Positions 29,071 through 37,569 of a stretch of DNA of 64,000 nt are shown here, piece by piece (the first letter of the stretch is position 1; each line of letters opens with the position of its first letter). The DNA comes from Planctomycetota bacterium (GTDB taxonomy: Bacteria > Planctomycetota > Phycisphaerae > Phycisphaerales > UBA1924). The stretch covers positions 40,671 to 104,670 of the forward strand of contig JAFIFX010000010.1 in the NCBI GenBank assembly GCA_020831805.1. The letters run 5' to 3'. Made by a program: the position numbers and the translations under genes. The notes below the pieces were generated by a model. The model was not told where the DNA came from. It worked only from the letters and a program-made list of their open reading frames with translations, and made no database searches.

Positions 29071-29597
29071 TGACCTCGCCATCGATCCACGCCGGGCTGC
29101 TGATCGACCGGCTGGAACGCACGCCGGACGCCCTGCGCGCCCTGGCCGCGATGGTCCACCACGCCGATGCGAAGTGGAAGCCGGACGAGCAATCCTGGTC
29201 GGTGCTGGAGATCGTCTGCCACCTGGCGGACGAGGAGACGGACGATTTCCGCGCCCGTCTCAAGTCCACGCTCGAAGACCCCGCGCGGGCGTGGACGCCG
29301 ATCGACCCGGCCGGATGGGCCACCCAGCGCGGGTATGCCGAGCACGACCTGTCCGAGCGTCTGGACCGGTTCGAGCACGAGCGGGCGGCGTCGGTCGCGT
29401 GGCTGCGGTCGCTGGCCGACCCGGACTGGTCCGCGGAGCGTCGCCACCCGGAGTTCGGCTCGATGCGGGCCGGCGACCTGCTGGCGGCCTGGGCCGCCCA
29501 CGATGCGCTGCACCTGCGTCAGATCAGCAAGCGCCTGCACCAGCTCGCCGAGCGGGACGCGGGACCGTTCACCACCGGCTACGCGGGGGCGTGGTAG
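29070..29597 (+). CDS. DinB-superfamily protein
   Basis: A 175-residue four-helix-bundle protein of the DinB/YfiT-like superfamily. The three metal-ligand histidines are visible: ICHLADEETD (helix 2), and HDALHLRQ with two His (helix 4). Related proteins are metal-dependent transferases that add small thiols (bacillithiol, glutathione or mycothiol) or have unknown substrates. A BshC-like gene at 45464 makes a thiol link conceivable but unproven. The start overlaps the preceding stop. Confidence 0.75.
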   Translation: MTSPSIHAGLLIDRLERTPDALRALAAMVHHADAKWKPDEQSWSVLEIVCHLADEETDDFRARLKSTLEDPARAWTPIDPAGWATQRGYAEHDLSERLDRFEHERAASVAWLRSLADPDWSAERRHPEFGSMRAGDLLAAWAAHDALHLRQISKRLHQLAERDAGPFTTGYAGAW

Positions 29598-29630
29598 AAC
29601 CGGGGTGTCCCGGCGTGCGGAGAGCATGGC

Positions 29631-30449
29631 ATGATCACACGGCGCGGGCTGTTGAGGGGGGTGCTGGGGCTGCTGGGGTTGGGCATGCTCGCGGCCATCG
29701 GCGCGGTGGTTTTTCCGAGCGGCTATGTCTCCCTGGAGGTTGTGCTCACGGTGGTGATGACGGGGTTGTACGGCCTCGGGGCGCTGCTGGTGTCGGCCAT
29801 CCCCGCCAGGAAGACCCGGACGCGGGCGGCCTGCCTGATCACGGCGGGGCTGAGCTTCGCGGGGTATCTCGGTCTGATCTGGCTGTCGGGGTCCATGTCG
29901 TGGACGGTCTCGGACTGGGTGCATCGGATTTCCGGTTCGGCGTTGATTGTTTCGCTGGCCCTTGCCCAGCGGCTGATTCTGATCCCGTTGCCCATCCGGT
30001 CCACGGTGGGGCGGGTCGCGCGCCGGGCGGGGTTGATCGCCGGCGCGAGCGGCGCCGCGTTCGCGTGCGTGGAGATCATTCTGATGCCCGACGGGGTGAT
30101 CCCTGATCAGCTCGTGGCCCAGCTATTGATGGTTGCGGTGATCGTGGCGGTGGGCGGGTCGATCGGCGCGGGCGTGGTGTGGTTCGGTGATCGCAAGCCC
30201 GAGCACGCGGACCCGGGGTTGCTGGGCGCAGGCGTGGCGGTGAAGCTCGATTGCCCGCGGTGCGGCGGGCCGATCGAGGCGCGGTCGAACCGCGAGGCGC
30301 GGTGCGGTGGCTGCCGGCTCAAGGTCCGGGTGGAGGTGGACGAGCCCCGGTGCGTGTGCGGGTATCTGTTGTACGAGCTGGTCGGCGCGGTGTGCCCGGA
30401 GTGCGGCAAGGATGTGCCCGAGGCCGACCGCTGGGCGGCGCCGGCCTGA
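29631..30449 (+). CDS. Membrane protein with C-terminal double zinc ribbon
   Basis: A 272-residue protein with about six hydrophobic segments in residues 5-190, then two cysteine-rich modules. The first has CPRCGG…CGGC and the second is the CGYLLYELVG-x3-CPECG ribbon common at the ends of planctomycete membrane proteins. The ribbon may bind zinc on the cytoplasmic side. Related tails are seen in the proteins at 30542-31987 and 51316-52041. Function is unknown. Confidence 0.65.
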   Translation: MITRRGLLRGVLGLLGLGMLAAIGAVVFPSGYVSLEVVLTVVMTGLYGLGALLVSAIPARKTRTRAACLITAGLSFAGYLGLIWLSGSMSWTVSDWVHRISGSALIVSLALAQRLILIPLPIRSTVGRVARRAGLIAGASGAAFACVEIILMPDGVIPDQLVAQLLMVAVIVAVGGSIGAGVVWFGDRKPEHADPGLLGAGVAVKLDCPRCGGPIEARSNREARCGGCRLKVRVEVDEPRCVCGYLLYELVGAVCPECGKDVPEADRWAAPA

Positions 30450-30541
30450 TTCGGATCACGCCTGAGATTTGGGTGTGGTTTCATGAACTCGTCAGAAACC
30501 GCAGCGCCAGATCCGCCACCACGCCAGGCAGGCTCCGGTCA

Positions 30542-31987
30542 TCAGTCCGCACCATGAGCGGCGGGCTCACCGACCATCACTCTGACTTCTTCCAGAAAAG
30601 CCTCGGCCTCGGGCGTCAGCGGCTCGCCCAGGCCGAACCCCTGCACCTCTTCCGGAGGCGAAACCACAGGCATTGTATAGAGCCATGTCTGTAACCCTAT
30701 GATCGGTGAAACAGCGCCCCCGCTCAATTCCAACTTCAAAGCCTCCTGTCTCCCGACGACCAGCCGATACGGTTTTTCGTGCCGAATTAGCATCGGTTCG
30801 ATCACGACCGCTGGGCCTTGCCCGACCTTGCACACCAGGACCGGCAGATCGGTGTAATAGGTGTCCGGTCTTGCCGGCCATGCGCCGTACTCCCGGTGCT
30901 GCACCACGATCCACACATCCACTCCATCCCAGCGGAGCATGACAGGGCGGTTTGGGACCAAGTAGAGATCGGGGTAGTGTTTCCTCGTGTCCCCGCGCAT
31001 GGTCAGCCAATGGCGCACGAACTGGTATGGATACCCCCCGTGCTTGATACGGACGGTGAAAACCCACGCCGTCGCCACGATCACAGCCAGAATGGCTACC
31101 CCTAGCACCACCCGGCGTGGGGTCAGTCGTCCTTCCGGCCTCAACGGTTCGCCCTTCGGCAGCCCGCACTCCGGGCAGCGCCCCGAGACATCCGCCAGCG
31201 GGTATCCGCAGCCCGAGCAGAGCCGGTGGAAGGGCGCGATCAGTTCCGGGCTGAGGCTCCGGACCAGTTTTCTGGAAGCACACCAGGCGTACCAGGCGAC
31301 CGCCGCGAGCGTGCAAAGGCCGATGAACACCCAGTCCTCCGTGCGCGGAGAGAACGATTGATAGAGATATCGCGCCCAGCGGGTGGTCCCGTTCGGTCTG
31401 TCAAAGGAACTCTGGAGGCGGTCGTAGAACACATACCACGACAGGCCGCCCGCGACGGGGAGGACACAGAGCAGGACCACGAAGGCGCGTTCGACGATCC
31501 GGCGGCGTGCCCGGCGGATCTCCGGTAGCCGGAAAAACGCCGGATCCAGCCCCGGCAGCCGACGGCGCACGCAGCGCCACTGAACCAGAAAGACCACGGC
31601 GTGGCAGCCCAGGAACAGCAGCGCGGCTGCCGTGAGCATCACCAGCCACAGCTCGCCCATCTCGGCCGTGCCCGTCAGACCGAAGGGATAGTCGATCAGC
31701 GGGGCGTGGAAATACTTATAAAAATCATAAAAATATCCTATCTCAACCCAGGCGAGCATCCGGTCCTGGGCCAGCCGGTCGAGGTCTGCCAGGGCAGTCG
31801 TGCCGTTCCAGTACTGCTCCACACCCCGGCGATACTGGGACCAGAGCCCCGCGTTCAGCGAGGAATAAACGAGGCAGGCTGCGACCACACCGAGGCCCAC
31901 GAGCAGGAAACGGCGAAAAGCATCGCCCGCCGAGGTCAGCGGGCGATGCCTGGAAGCGAATGTGCGGGTATCAAACCGGCTGATCAT
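30542..31987 (-). CDS. Polytopic membrane protein with internal zinc ribbon
   Basis: A 481-residue protein. ATG 31987 is preferred over ATG 32068 because the longer form would overlap the upstream gene by 98 nt and lacks a ribosome-binding site. Transmembrane segments lie at about residues 28-45, 115-135, 180-200 and 235-250. Then comes the ribbon (CSGCGYPLADVSGRCPECG, about residues 265-283), another helix (VVLGVAILAVIVATAWVF) and an extracytoplasmic domain of ~150 residues ending in an acidic stretch. The ribbon separates two membrane parts, unlike the terminal ribbon of the gene at 29631. Function is unknown. Confidence 0.65.
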   Translation of the reverse strand: MISRFDTRTFASRHRPLTSAGDAFRRFLLVGLGVVAACLVYSSLNAGLWSQYRRGVEQYWNGTTALADLDRLAQDRMLAWVEIGYFYDFYKYFHAPLIDYPFGLTGTAEMGELWLVMLTAAALLFLGCHAVVFLVQWRCVRRRLPGLDPAFFRLPEIRRARRRIVERAFVVLLCVLPVAGGLSWYVFYDRLQSSFDRPNGTTRWARYLYQSFSPRTEDWVFIGLCTLAAVAWYAWCASRKLVRSLSPELIAPFHRLCSGCGYPLADVSGRCPECGLPKGEPLRPEGRLTPRRVVLGVAILAVIVATAWVFTVRIKHGGYPYQFVRHWLTMRGDTRKHYPDLYLVPNRPVMLRWDGVDVWIVVQHREYGAWPARPDTYYTDLPVLVCKVGQGPAVVIEPMLIRHEKPYRLVVGRQEALKLELSGGAVSPIIGLQTWLYTMPVVSPPEEVQGFGLGEPLTPEAEAFLEEVRVMVGEPAAHGAD

Positions 31988-33218
31988 GGTACCAGGTCTG
32001 CTTACAGTCAGCAGGGGCAGGAATGTGAGTAGGAGGCGCCGGAAGACTAGTAGACTGAGGGCAATCACTGCCGGGTCCCGGTATAGTACAAGTCATGTAT
32101 GTCGTCACATTCGGCGGGCTGCCCGCGGGCGCATTGGGCCCAGGCACCCAGTTGCCCCTCGCTTTGCATACGCAACCACCACCAGACACGGCGCGTGGCT
32201 GACAATCATACGCCGGCGCATTTCTTGGCTCCCAGCACTCCAGATTGCCCGGGCATGAAGGATCCCTTTCATAGTGACGGGGCGGTTTGTTTCGTATTCT
32301 CTTCGCAAGCACCGCCGTACTCGAGTCGCCCATGTTGACGCCGCTGACGGAACTCACTCCATCATGCTCGCTGCGCAATGATACGAGCGACACAAGATCG
32401 ATCTCGTCGTCATACAGGTACGGACCCGCCAGGGTTCCGTCGATCCCGTCAACCAGGAGGTAGCCGTCCGCGTAGCTCAGGACGATGACGGGCAGCGCGC
32501 CGAATCGGCCGAACATGCCGTGGATCACATAAGACCCCAGGCCGAAATCGTCGGCGCGATGCACCTGGAGCCATGCATCCAGCGAGGCCCGCATCCGCTC
32601 GGCGTTGGTCGGCTCGCCGAGAAGCATGTGCCTGATATCCATCGCCGGATCGAGCGTCGCCGCGGTGTTGGCCGCGAGCGAGGCCAGGTCGGCCATCCAG
32701 TCTTCAAACTCGGGCGGATCGAGCGGCGACACATAGGGCGAGCCGCCCTCGACCGGCTGAACGCCCAGCCCCACGGAACTCAGCACGCCGTCCGTCACGG
32801 ACGCCTGCGCTGTGCCGCCGGAGGCCATGATCGCGGACAGGTGATTGAGGGTCGGCGCCGGTTCACTCGTGGGAGTGAACACGAAAGTCCCGTCCGAGTA
32901 GGCCGCGACATCCGCTGGCCCGACGAGGTGGCCGAAAAACCGGCTGTCGCCCCCTCCCTTGATCTTCGCCAGCGTCCTCACATAAGCCACATAGGGCTGA
33001 AACAGCGGCGAGTTGGCGTCGGGGTGGGTGAACGAGAACGCGTCCGCCCCCTCCGCGGGCTCGCCGTGGATCAGAAGATGGGTGTACATCGAGATGAACA
33101 CCTTCACCTCGGCTTTCAGTTGCGGATCGAGATCGTCATAGAGAATCTCCATGGGCTGTGCCGCCGCGTGCGGAACAACCAATAACACGATACCCCAGAT
33201 CCATCGCATCGGTTTCAT
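31971..33218 (-). CDS. Secreted protein with cysteine-rich C-terminus
   Basis: A 415-residue protein starting at ATG 33218 behind AGGAGG. A signal peptide (MKPMRWIWGIVLLVVPHAAA) precedes a mixed domain with FSFTHPDANSP, GHLVGPADVAAYSDGTFVF and YADGYLLVDGIDG. The final ~110 residues contain nine cysteines (SCPGNLEC, DCQPR, GGCVC, TCTI, DCPQ, DCKQ), probably disulfide-bonded. No known family is recognised. The 3' end overlaps the start of the downstream membrane-protein gene by 17 nt, so the two may be coupled. Confidence 0.65.
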   Translation of the reverse strand: MKPMRWIWGIVLLVVPHAAAQPMEILYDDLDPQLKAEVKVFISMYTHLLIHGEPAEGADAFSFTHPDANSPLFQPYVAYVRTLAKIKGGGDSRFFGHLVGPADVAAYSDGTFVFTPTSEPAPTLNHLSAIMASGGTAQASVTDGVLSSVGLGVQPVEGGSPYVSPLDPPEFEDWMADLASLAANTAATLDPAMDIRHMLLGEPTNAERMRASLDAWLQVHRADDFGLGSYVIHGMFGRFGALPVIVLSYADGYLLVDGIDGTLAGPYLYDDEIDLVSLVSLRSEHDGVSSVSGVNMGDSSTAVLAKRIRNKPPRHYERDPSCPGNLECWEPRNAPAYDCQPRAVSGGGCVCKARGNWVPGPNAPAGSPPNVTTYMTCTIPGPGSDCPQSTSLPAPPTHIPAPADCKQTWYHDQPV

Positions 33219-33332
33219 GCCGCCTCCTGTGCTCGGGTCGGTTCGCGGGCCGCTCCTTCGCGGGCCCGACGGGCGACAATCTACCTCCCCCCCCCCCCTG
33301 GCCCGTCAAGTGAAATCCCTCACCCGAACCAG

Positions 33333-33379
33333 AATCCACAAAGTTGTGGATTCGAGCGGCCAAAATCCACAGATCTGTG
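33333..33379. repeat. Second site of the CACAGATCTGTG palindrome family
   Basis: AATCCACAA-AG-TTGTGGATT (33333-33352) is a palindrome with perfect 9-bp arms, and AATCCACAGATCTGTG follows (33364-33379). The interval 33219-33688 has no gene. It also contains a run of twelve C (33287-33298) and the repeat at 33476-33586. Confidence 0.7.
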
Positions 33380-33475
33380 TCATGGGCCAACCGTTCGGGT
33401 TGTCGCCACCTTTGGAGGATGCGCCCGAGGGCAGGCGGATGCGGTGATGGATGGTCGCGGCGGTCCGTGTATCGT

Positions 33476-33586
33476 GCGGTGGAACGCGGCGGGCGCCCGG
33501 ATGCGCACGGGCGTTGGTTCGAGCGATCGGAGCAACGCGTGGCCGGCGTTCGCCGCGCTCGTCCCCGTCGCTGACGCTCCGGGCTT
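33476..33586. repeat. Intergenic repeat family B, copy 1
   Basis: Shares the blocks GCGGCGGGCGCCCGGA, GCGTGGCCGGCG and GCGCTCGTCCCCGTCGCTGA with 62761-62857. This copy carries about 15 extra bases in the middle. It has no credible coding content on either strand. Confidence 0.7.
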
Positions 33587-33688
33587 ACTCCCTCCACCGG
33601 CGATGGGGGCGTTGCTGGCGAGGGGCCGCTTCTTGCCAGGCGCGGCTTGTTCATGCGGGCCGTGCCCGGCGTTCATGTGTGATCCGTC

Positions 33689-34159
33689 TTACTTCGTGCT
33701 GGTGGCGAAGATCTGCAGGCGGTGGCCTTCGGGCTTGAGGCCCCGGGCCTTGCAGAGGGCGTCGCGGAGGGCGACGAGTTCGGGCAGTTCGAGCACCTCG
33801 ACCTCGCCGGTGTCCACGCGGACGAGCAGGGTGTTGCCCCGGCGGCCGTAGGCGAGCTGGTAGTGCGACTGGTCCCGGTCGAAGAGCACCCGCTGGATGA
33901 TGCCCGAGTCCTCGAGGAGCTTGAGCGTCCGGTAGACGGTGGCCTTGGAGACGCGGAAGCCCTTGGATTTGACCTCCTCGAGGAGCTGCTCGGCCTCGAA
34001 GAGCCCGTCGAGTTCGATGATGCTGTCGAGGATCTGGGCCCGTTCGGGGGTGTACTTGAGGCCCTCCTCGCGGAGCGAGCGGCGAAAGACGGCGCACAGC
34101 GGCTCGATGATGTCCTCGTCGCCGGTGTCGGGCGGGGGGTTGCCTGGTTTCAGGGCCAT
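33689..34159 (-). CDS. Fur-family-like transcriptional regulator lacking metal ligands
   Basis: A 156-residue protein with the Fur winged helix: LKYTPERAQILDSIIEL, FEAEQLLEEVKSKGFRVSKA and the recognition helix TVYRTLKLLEDSGII. The usual dimerisation/metal motif (HHDHxxCxxCG) is replaced by SHYQLAYGRRGNTLLVRVDT, and there is no CxxC pair. DNA binding is likely; classical metal sensing is doubtful. The ATG lies 5 nt after a TACAAT box (34165-34170, minus strand) with no Shine-Dalgarno, so the transcript is probably leaderless. It is divergent from the operon at 34213 and could regulate it. Confidence 0.75.
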   Translation of the reverse strand: MALKPGNPPPDTGDEDIIEPLCAVFRRSLREEGLKYTPERAQILDSIIELDGLFEAEQLLEEVKSKGFRVSKATVYRTLKLLEDSGIIQRVLFDRDQSHYQLAYGRRGNTLLVRVDTGEVEVLELPELVALRDALCKARGLKPEGHRLQIFATSTK

Positions 34160-34164
34160 GTGTG

Positions 34165-34207
34165 ATTGTACGGCCCGGGCGCGGGGCGGCGGGCGCGGCG
34201 TTAGAAT
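34165..34207. promoter_or_regulatory. Divergent -10 boxes for the Fur-like gene and the 34213 operon
   Basis: ATTGTA (34165-34170) read on the minus strand is TACAAT and ends 5 nt before the Fur-like ATG. TAGAAT (34202-34207) on the plus strand ends 5 nt before GTG 34213. Both spacings put the transcription start at the start codon. No clear -35 elements are seen. Confidence 0.5.
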
Positions 34208-34212
34208 CCGGT

Positions 34213-36508
34213 GTGCCCGACGACCCGCAGCCTGGTGCCCAATCCGACGGCGAGGACGGCGGGCGTCAGGCCCGGCCGCTGCTGTGGATCGTGCCCGCGG
34301 CGTTGGGCGTCTCGGTCATCATCGCGGCGTCCTTCGGCCCGGCCGACCCGATCTCGGCGCGGCTGCTCACGCTGTTCTCGGTGTGGCTCGGTTCGGGGTG
34401 GGCACCGGCGTTGTACCTGCTCGGGGCGGCGGGCTGGGGGTTCGTCGCTCGGCCCTGGACGCGCGGCGTGCCGGGCGGGGCGGCGATCAACGCGGGGGTG
34501 GGCCTGGCGATGACGCTGGGCGTAAGCCATGTGCTGGGCGTGCTGGGCTGGCTGAACACGCTGACGGCGTGGGTGTGGACCGGCGTGGGTCTGGGCGCGT
34601 TGCTGCTGGCGGCGGACCGGTTGATCCGTGTGATCCTGGCGCGTCGGCGCGACGGGCGGTGGATCGGCCTGCGTCCGGAGGCGGCGTGGGCGGCGGCGCT
34701 GGGTTCGGTGGGGGCGGGGGTGCTGCTGGTGGCGTCGGCCTCGCCGCCGGGGGCGTTGTGGGACTCGGAGTTCGGCGGGTATGACTCTTTGAGTTATCAC
34801 CTGCAACTGCCCGCCCAGTGGATCGAGTCGGGCCGGATCGAGCCGCTGACGCACAATGTCTATTCGTACCTGCCCGGGTACTACGAGGCGGGGGTGGTGC
34901 ATGTCGCGTTGATGATGGGGGCGACGGCGCGCACTCCCGAGGGGCTGAGCGGGCTGCTGGCCGGGCAGGGGGGCGCGTTGCTGTCGTCGCACCTGCTGGC
35001 CGCGGGGATGACGCTGTTCGCGGCGTGGGGGGTGTTCGCGTTGACGGGGGTGCTGGCGGGCCGCTTCGGCCCGGGGGCCGCCGCGGCCCGGCGGGGGGCG
35101 TGGGCGGCGGGGGGGGGGGTGGTGGTCACCCCCTGGGCGCAGGTGGTGGGGGGGGGCCGCGGGGCGGGGGGGGGGGGGGGGCCGGGGGGGGGGGGGGGCC
35201 GACGCGGCGCGGCTGGGCTCGTGGGCGGCGGCGGGGCTGGTGCTGGTCACGCCGTGGACGCAGGTGGTCGGATCGCTGGCGTACAACGAGCCGGGGGTGC
35301 TGGCGCTGGGCGCGGCGGGGCTGGCGGCGGCGTACGCGTCCGGGATCACGCCGCTGCGGCGCGGCGTGCTGGTCGCAATCCTGATCGGTGGAGCGGCGGG
35401 GTGCAAGCCGACGGCGGTGCTGTTCCTCGGGCCCGCGGCGGCGGTGCTGATGGCGATGACCACGGCGCCGCGGTCGTGGATGTTGATGTTCGGCGTGGGC
35501 GCCGCGGTCGGGCTGGCGAGCCTGTCGCCCTGGATGGCGCGCAACGCGGCGCACGGGGGCAACCCGGTCTTCCCGCACGCGGCCGGCCTGTTCGGCACGG
35601 CCCACTGGGACGCGGATCAGGCCGAGCGGTACGCGCAAGGGCACCGGTTCGAGGGCGGGTTGGGTGAGCGGCTGTCGATGCTCGCGCTGCCCGCGGCGGA
35701 CCTGGGCGCGCCCGCGGTGGTGCGGTGGCGCGGGCTGACCAACCCGCAGTGGGGGCTGACGCCGTGGGCGGGGCTGGCGGGGATGGGGCTGCTGATCGCG
35801 ATGGGGCGTGGGCGGCCGGTGGGGGTTGGATTGCTGGTCGGCGTGGGCGGCGGGCTGGTCGCGTGGCTGGCGTTCACGCACCTGCAGAGCCGGTTCCTGG
35901 TGCCGCTGGGGCTGCTGTTCGCGGCGGGGTTCGGCGCGGGGGTGGCGCGGCTGGGCGGGTTGTGGGATCCGATCCTCGCGCGGGCCGGCGCGGTGGCGGT
36001 GCTGACGCTGGGCGGGTTGTGGTCGCTGGCGAACTTCGCGGGTCAGCGGGGCGGCGATCCCAACGGGCTGCTGGTGTTTGGCCCGGGGGTGTACTCGGGC
36101 CAGCTCGCGCTGGAGGGGCTGGGCGATGAGGTCGCGACGGCGGGGGTGAACGAGATGCTGCCGCCGGGCGACGGGCTGCTGCTGGTCGGCGACGCGACGC
36201 CGCTGTATCTGAGAAGGCCGGTGGGGTATGCGACGGTGTGGGACCGGCACCCGCTGGGCGAGGCGATGCGGGCGGACCCGGGCGATCCGGCGGCGTGGAC
36301 GCGGACGCTGCGTTCGGAGGGGTACCGCTGGGCGCTGGTATCGTTCGCGGAGCTGGGCCGCCTGGAGCGGTCCGGCTGGAACGATCCGCTGCTTTCTTCG
36401 CAGCGCGTGGCGGACTGGACGGACACGCTCGGGCAGCCGGTGCGTGTGTGGCCCGCGCAGGGGCGGGCGTTGTACCGGCTCGGGCGGGGCGGCGGGGGTC
36501 TGCCGTGA
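34213..36508 (+). CDS. Multi-TM glycosyltransferase-like membrane protein, frame split by a 121-bp insert
   Basis: Two overlapping frames (34213 to about 35079, and about 35201 to 36508) belong to one gene. Removing exactly 121 bp (35080-35200) joins them as GRFGPGA-DAARLGSWAAAG, giving 724 residues. The protein has about ten transmembrane segments. The region SLSYHLQLPAQWIESG … NVYSYLPGYYEAG is typical of polytopic GT-C/ArnT-like proteins that transfer sugars from lipid carriers. A C-terminal soluble domain (LYLRRPVGYATVWDRHPL) follows. GTG 34213 is chosen because a TAGAAT box ends 5 nt ahead. The stop overlaps the flippase-like gene. Sugar and acceptor are unknown. Confidence 0.7.
35080..35200. 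other. G-rich degraded tandem copy, probable assembly error
   Basis: Bases 35080-35149 align without gaps to 35201-35270, but many positions are changed, mostly to G; the remainder (about 35150-35198) is almost pure G. The offset is 121 bp, which is 1 mod 3 and explains the frameshift. G-biased decay is what low-quality tails of two-colour sequencing reads look like. Confidence 0.75.
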
Positions 36509-37569
36509 CGCGCGCGGGCGTGTGGCGTCGGGTGGGGCGGCCCGCGGTGCAGGCGCTGGGGTTCGGCGTGGGCGTGGCGCTGCTGGTGTGGTGCGTGCGG
36601 GTGGTGATGAGCGAGGAGAACCGCGGCGCGCTGGAGAACCTGCGCGGGGCGAGCGCGTGGCAGGTGGGCCTGCTGATGGGGCTGGCCGCGGCGGGCCTGG
36701 CGCTCAACGGGGTGGTGTTCTGGTGCACGCTGCGGCCGGTGCGCCGGCTGCGGCTCTCGGATGTGATCGCGACGAACGCGCTGTGCACTTTCCTGAGTTA
36801 CCTTCCGTTCAAGATCAGCATCATCGCGCGGTGGATGATCCACAACCGGCGGGACGGCGTGCCGACGCTGACGATCGGCGCGTGGTTCGCGGTCATCGCC
36901 GGGTTGATGGTGCTGACGGTCGCGCCGATGGGGCTGATGTTCGTGCGGCCCGGGGGGGCGGGGGGCTGGTGGTGGGCGGTGGTGCTGCTGGCGGTGCTCG
37001 CGGCGAACGGGGCGGGGTGGTGGGCGGCGCGGTTCGTCGGGGGCGAACGCGGGCTGGCGCGGCTGCACCGGCTGGGGCTGCCGCGGTCGTGGTCGGCGCG
37101 GTCGTGGTTCGGGCGGCTGCACGCGGGGGCGGACATGGCCGGCGACTGGGGCGCGGTGCTGCTGGCGATGGCGGCGCGGATCGCGGATGTGGCCTGCTTC
37201 GGGCTGCGTTTCTGGATCGCGGCGCAGGTGGTGGGCGTGACGATGGGGGTGCGTGACGCGGTGGTGATCGGGCTGGCGTACTTCGTAGCGGGCGTGCTCA
37301 GCCCGTTCGGGAGCGTGGGGATGCGCGAGGGCGGGGCGCTGGGCATGGCCGCCCTGGCGGGGGTGGCGGCGATCGAGGGCCAGCGCGAGGCGTTGATCAC
37401 GGCGATCCTGCTGGTGTCGGTGGTCGAGGCGGTGGTGAGCCTGGGCGGGGCGGGGTTCGCGGTGGCGTGGCTGCGGGCGGACCGGCTGCTGCTGCGTCGC
37501 GGCGGGGACGCGGCCCGGGCGTCTACCTACCCTCCAGACCCGACCGACCGCGAGGTGCCGAAACCGTGA
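36505..37569 (+). CDS. Flippase-like / lysylphosphatidylglycerol synthase TM-type membrane protein
   Basis: A 354-residue polytopic protein with about eight hydrophobic segments. It begins at GTG 36505, overlapping the previous stop (GTGA). The family signature region is present: NALCTFLSYLPFKISIIARW, then MAARIADVACFGLRFWIA and GLAYFVAGVLSPFGSVGMREGG. Such proteins are often encoded with lipid-linked glycosyltransferases and are proposed to move or modify lipid-linked sugars; direct proof is scarce. The context, next to a GT-C-like protein, fits this. The stop overlaps the start of the NAD synthetase gene. Confidence 0.7.
   Translation: MTRAGVWRRVGRPAVQALGFGVGVALLVWCVRVVMSEENRGALENLRGASAWQVGLLMGLAAAGLALNGVVFWCTLRPVRRLRLSDVIATNALCTFLSYLPFKISIIARWMIHNRRDGVPTLTIGAWFAVIAGLMVLTVAPMGLMFVRPGGAGGWWWAVVLLAVLAANGAGWWAARFVGGERGLARLHRLGLPRSWSARSWFGRLHAGADMAGDWGAVLLAMAARIADVACFGLRFWIAAQVVGVTMGVRDAVVIGLAYFVAGVLSPFGSVGMREGGALGMAALAGVAAIEGQREALITAILLVSVVEAVVSLGGAGFAVAWLRADRLLLRRGGDAARASTYPPDPTDREVPKP

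Noticed and set aside
34213..35079. Programmed frameshift or true pseudogene in the glycosyltransferase-like gene
   Set aside because: There is no slippery site or stimulatory structure; the 121-bp G-biased copy explains the frame change better.
35126..36250. Long minus-strand open frame (374 codons) opposite the glycosyltransferase-like gene
   Set aside because: Arg/Pro/Gln-rich shadow of a GC-rich coding strand; no domain, and the plus-strand frame is clearly the real gene.
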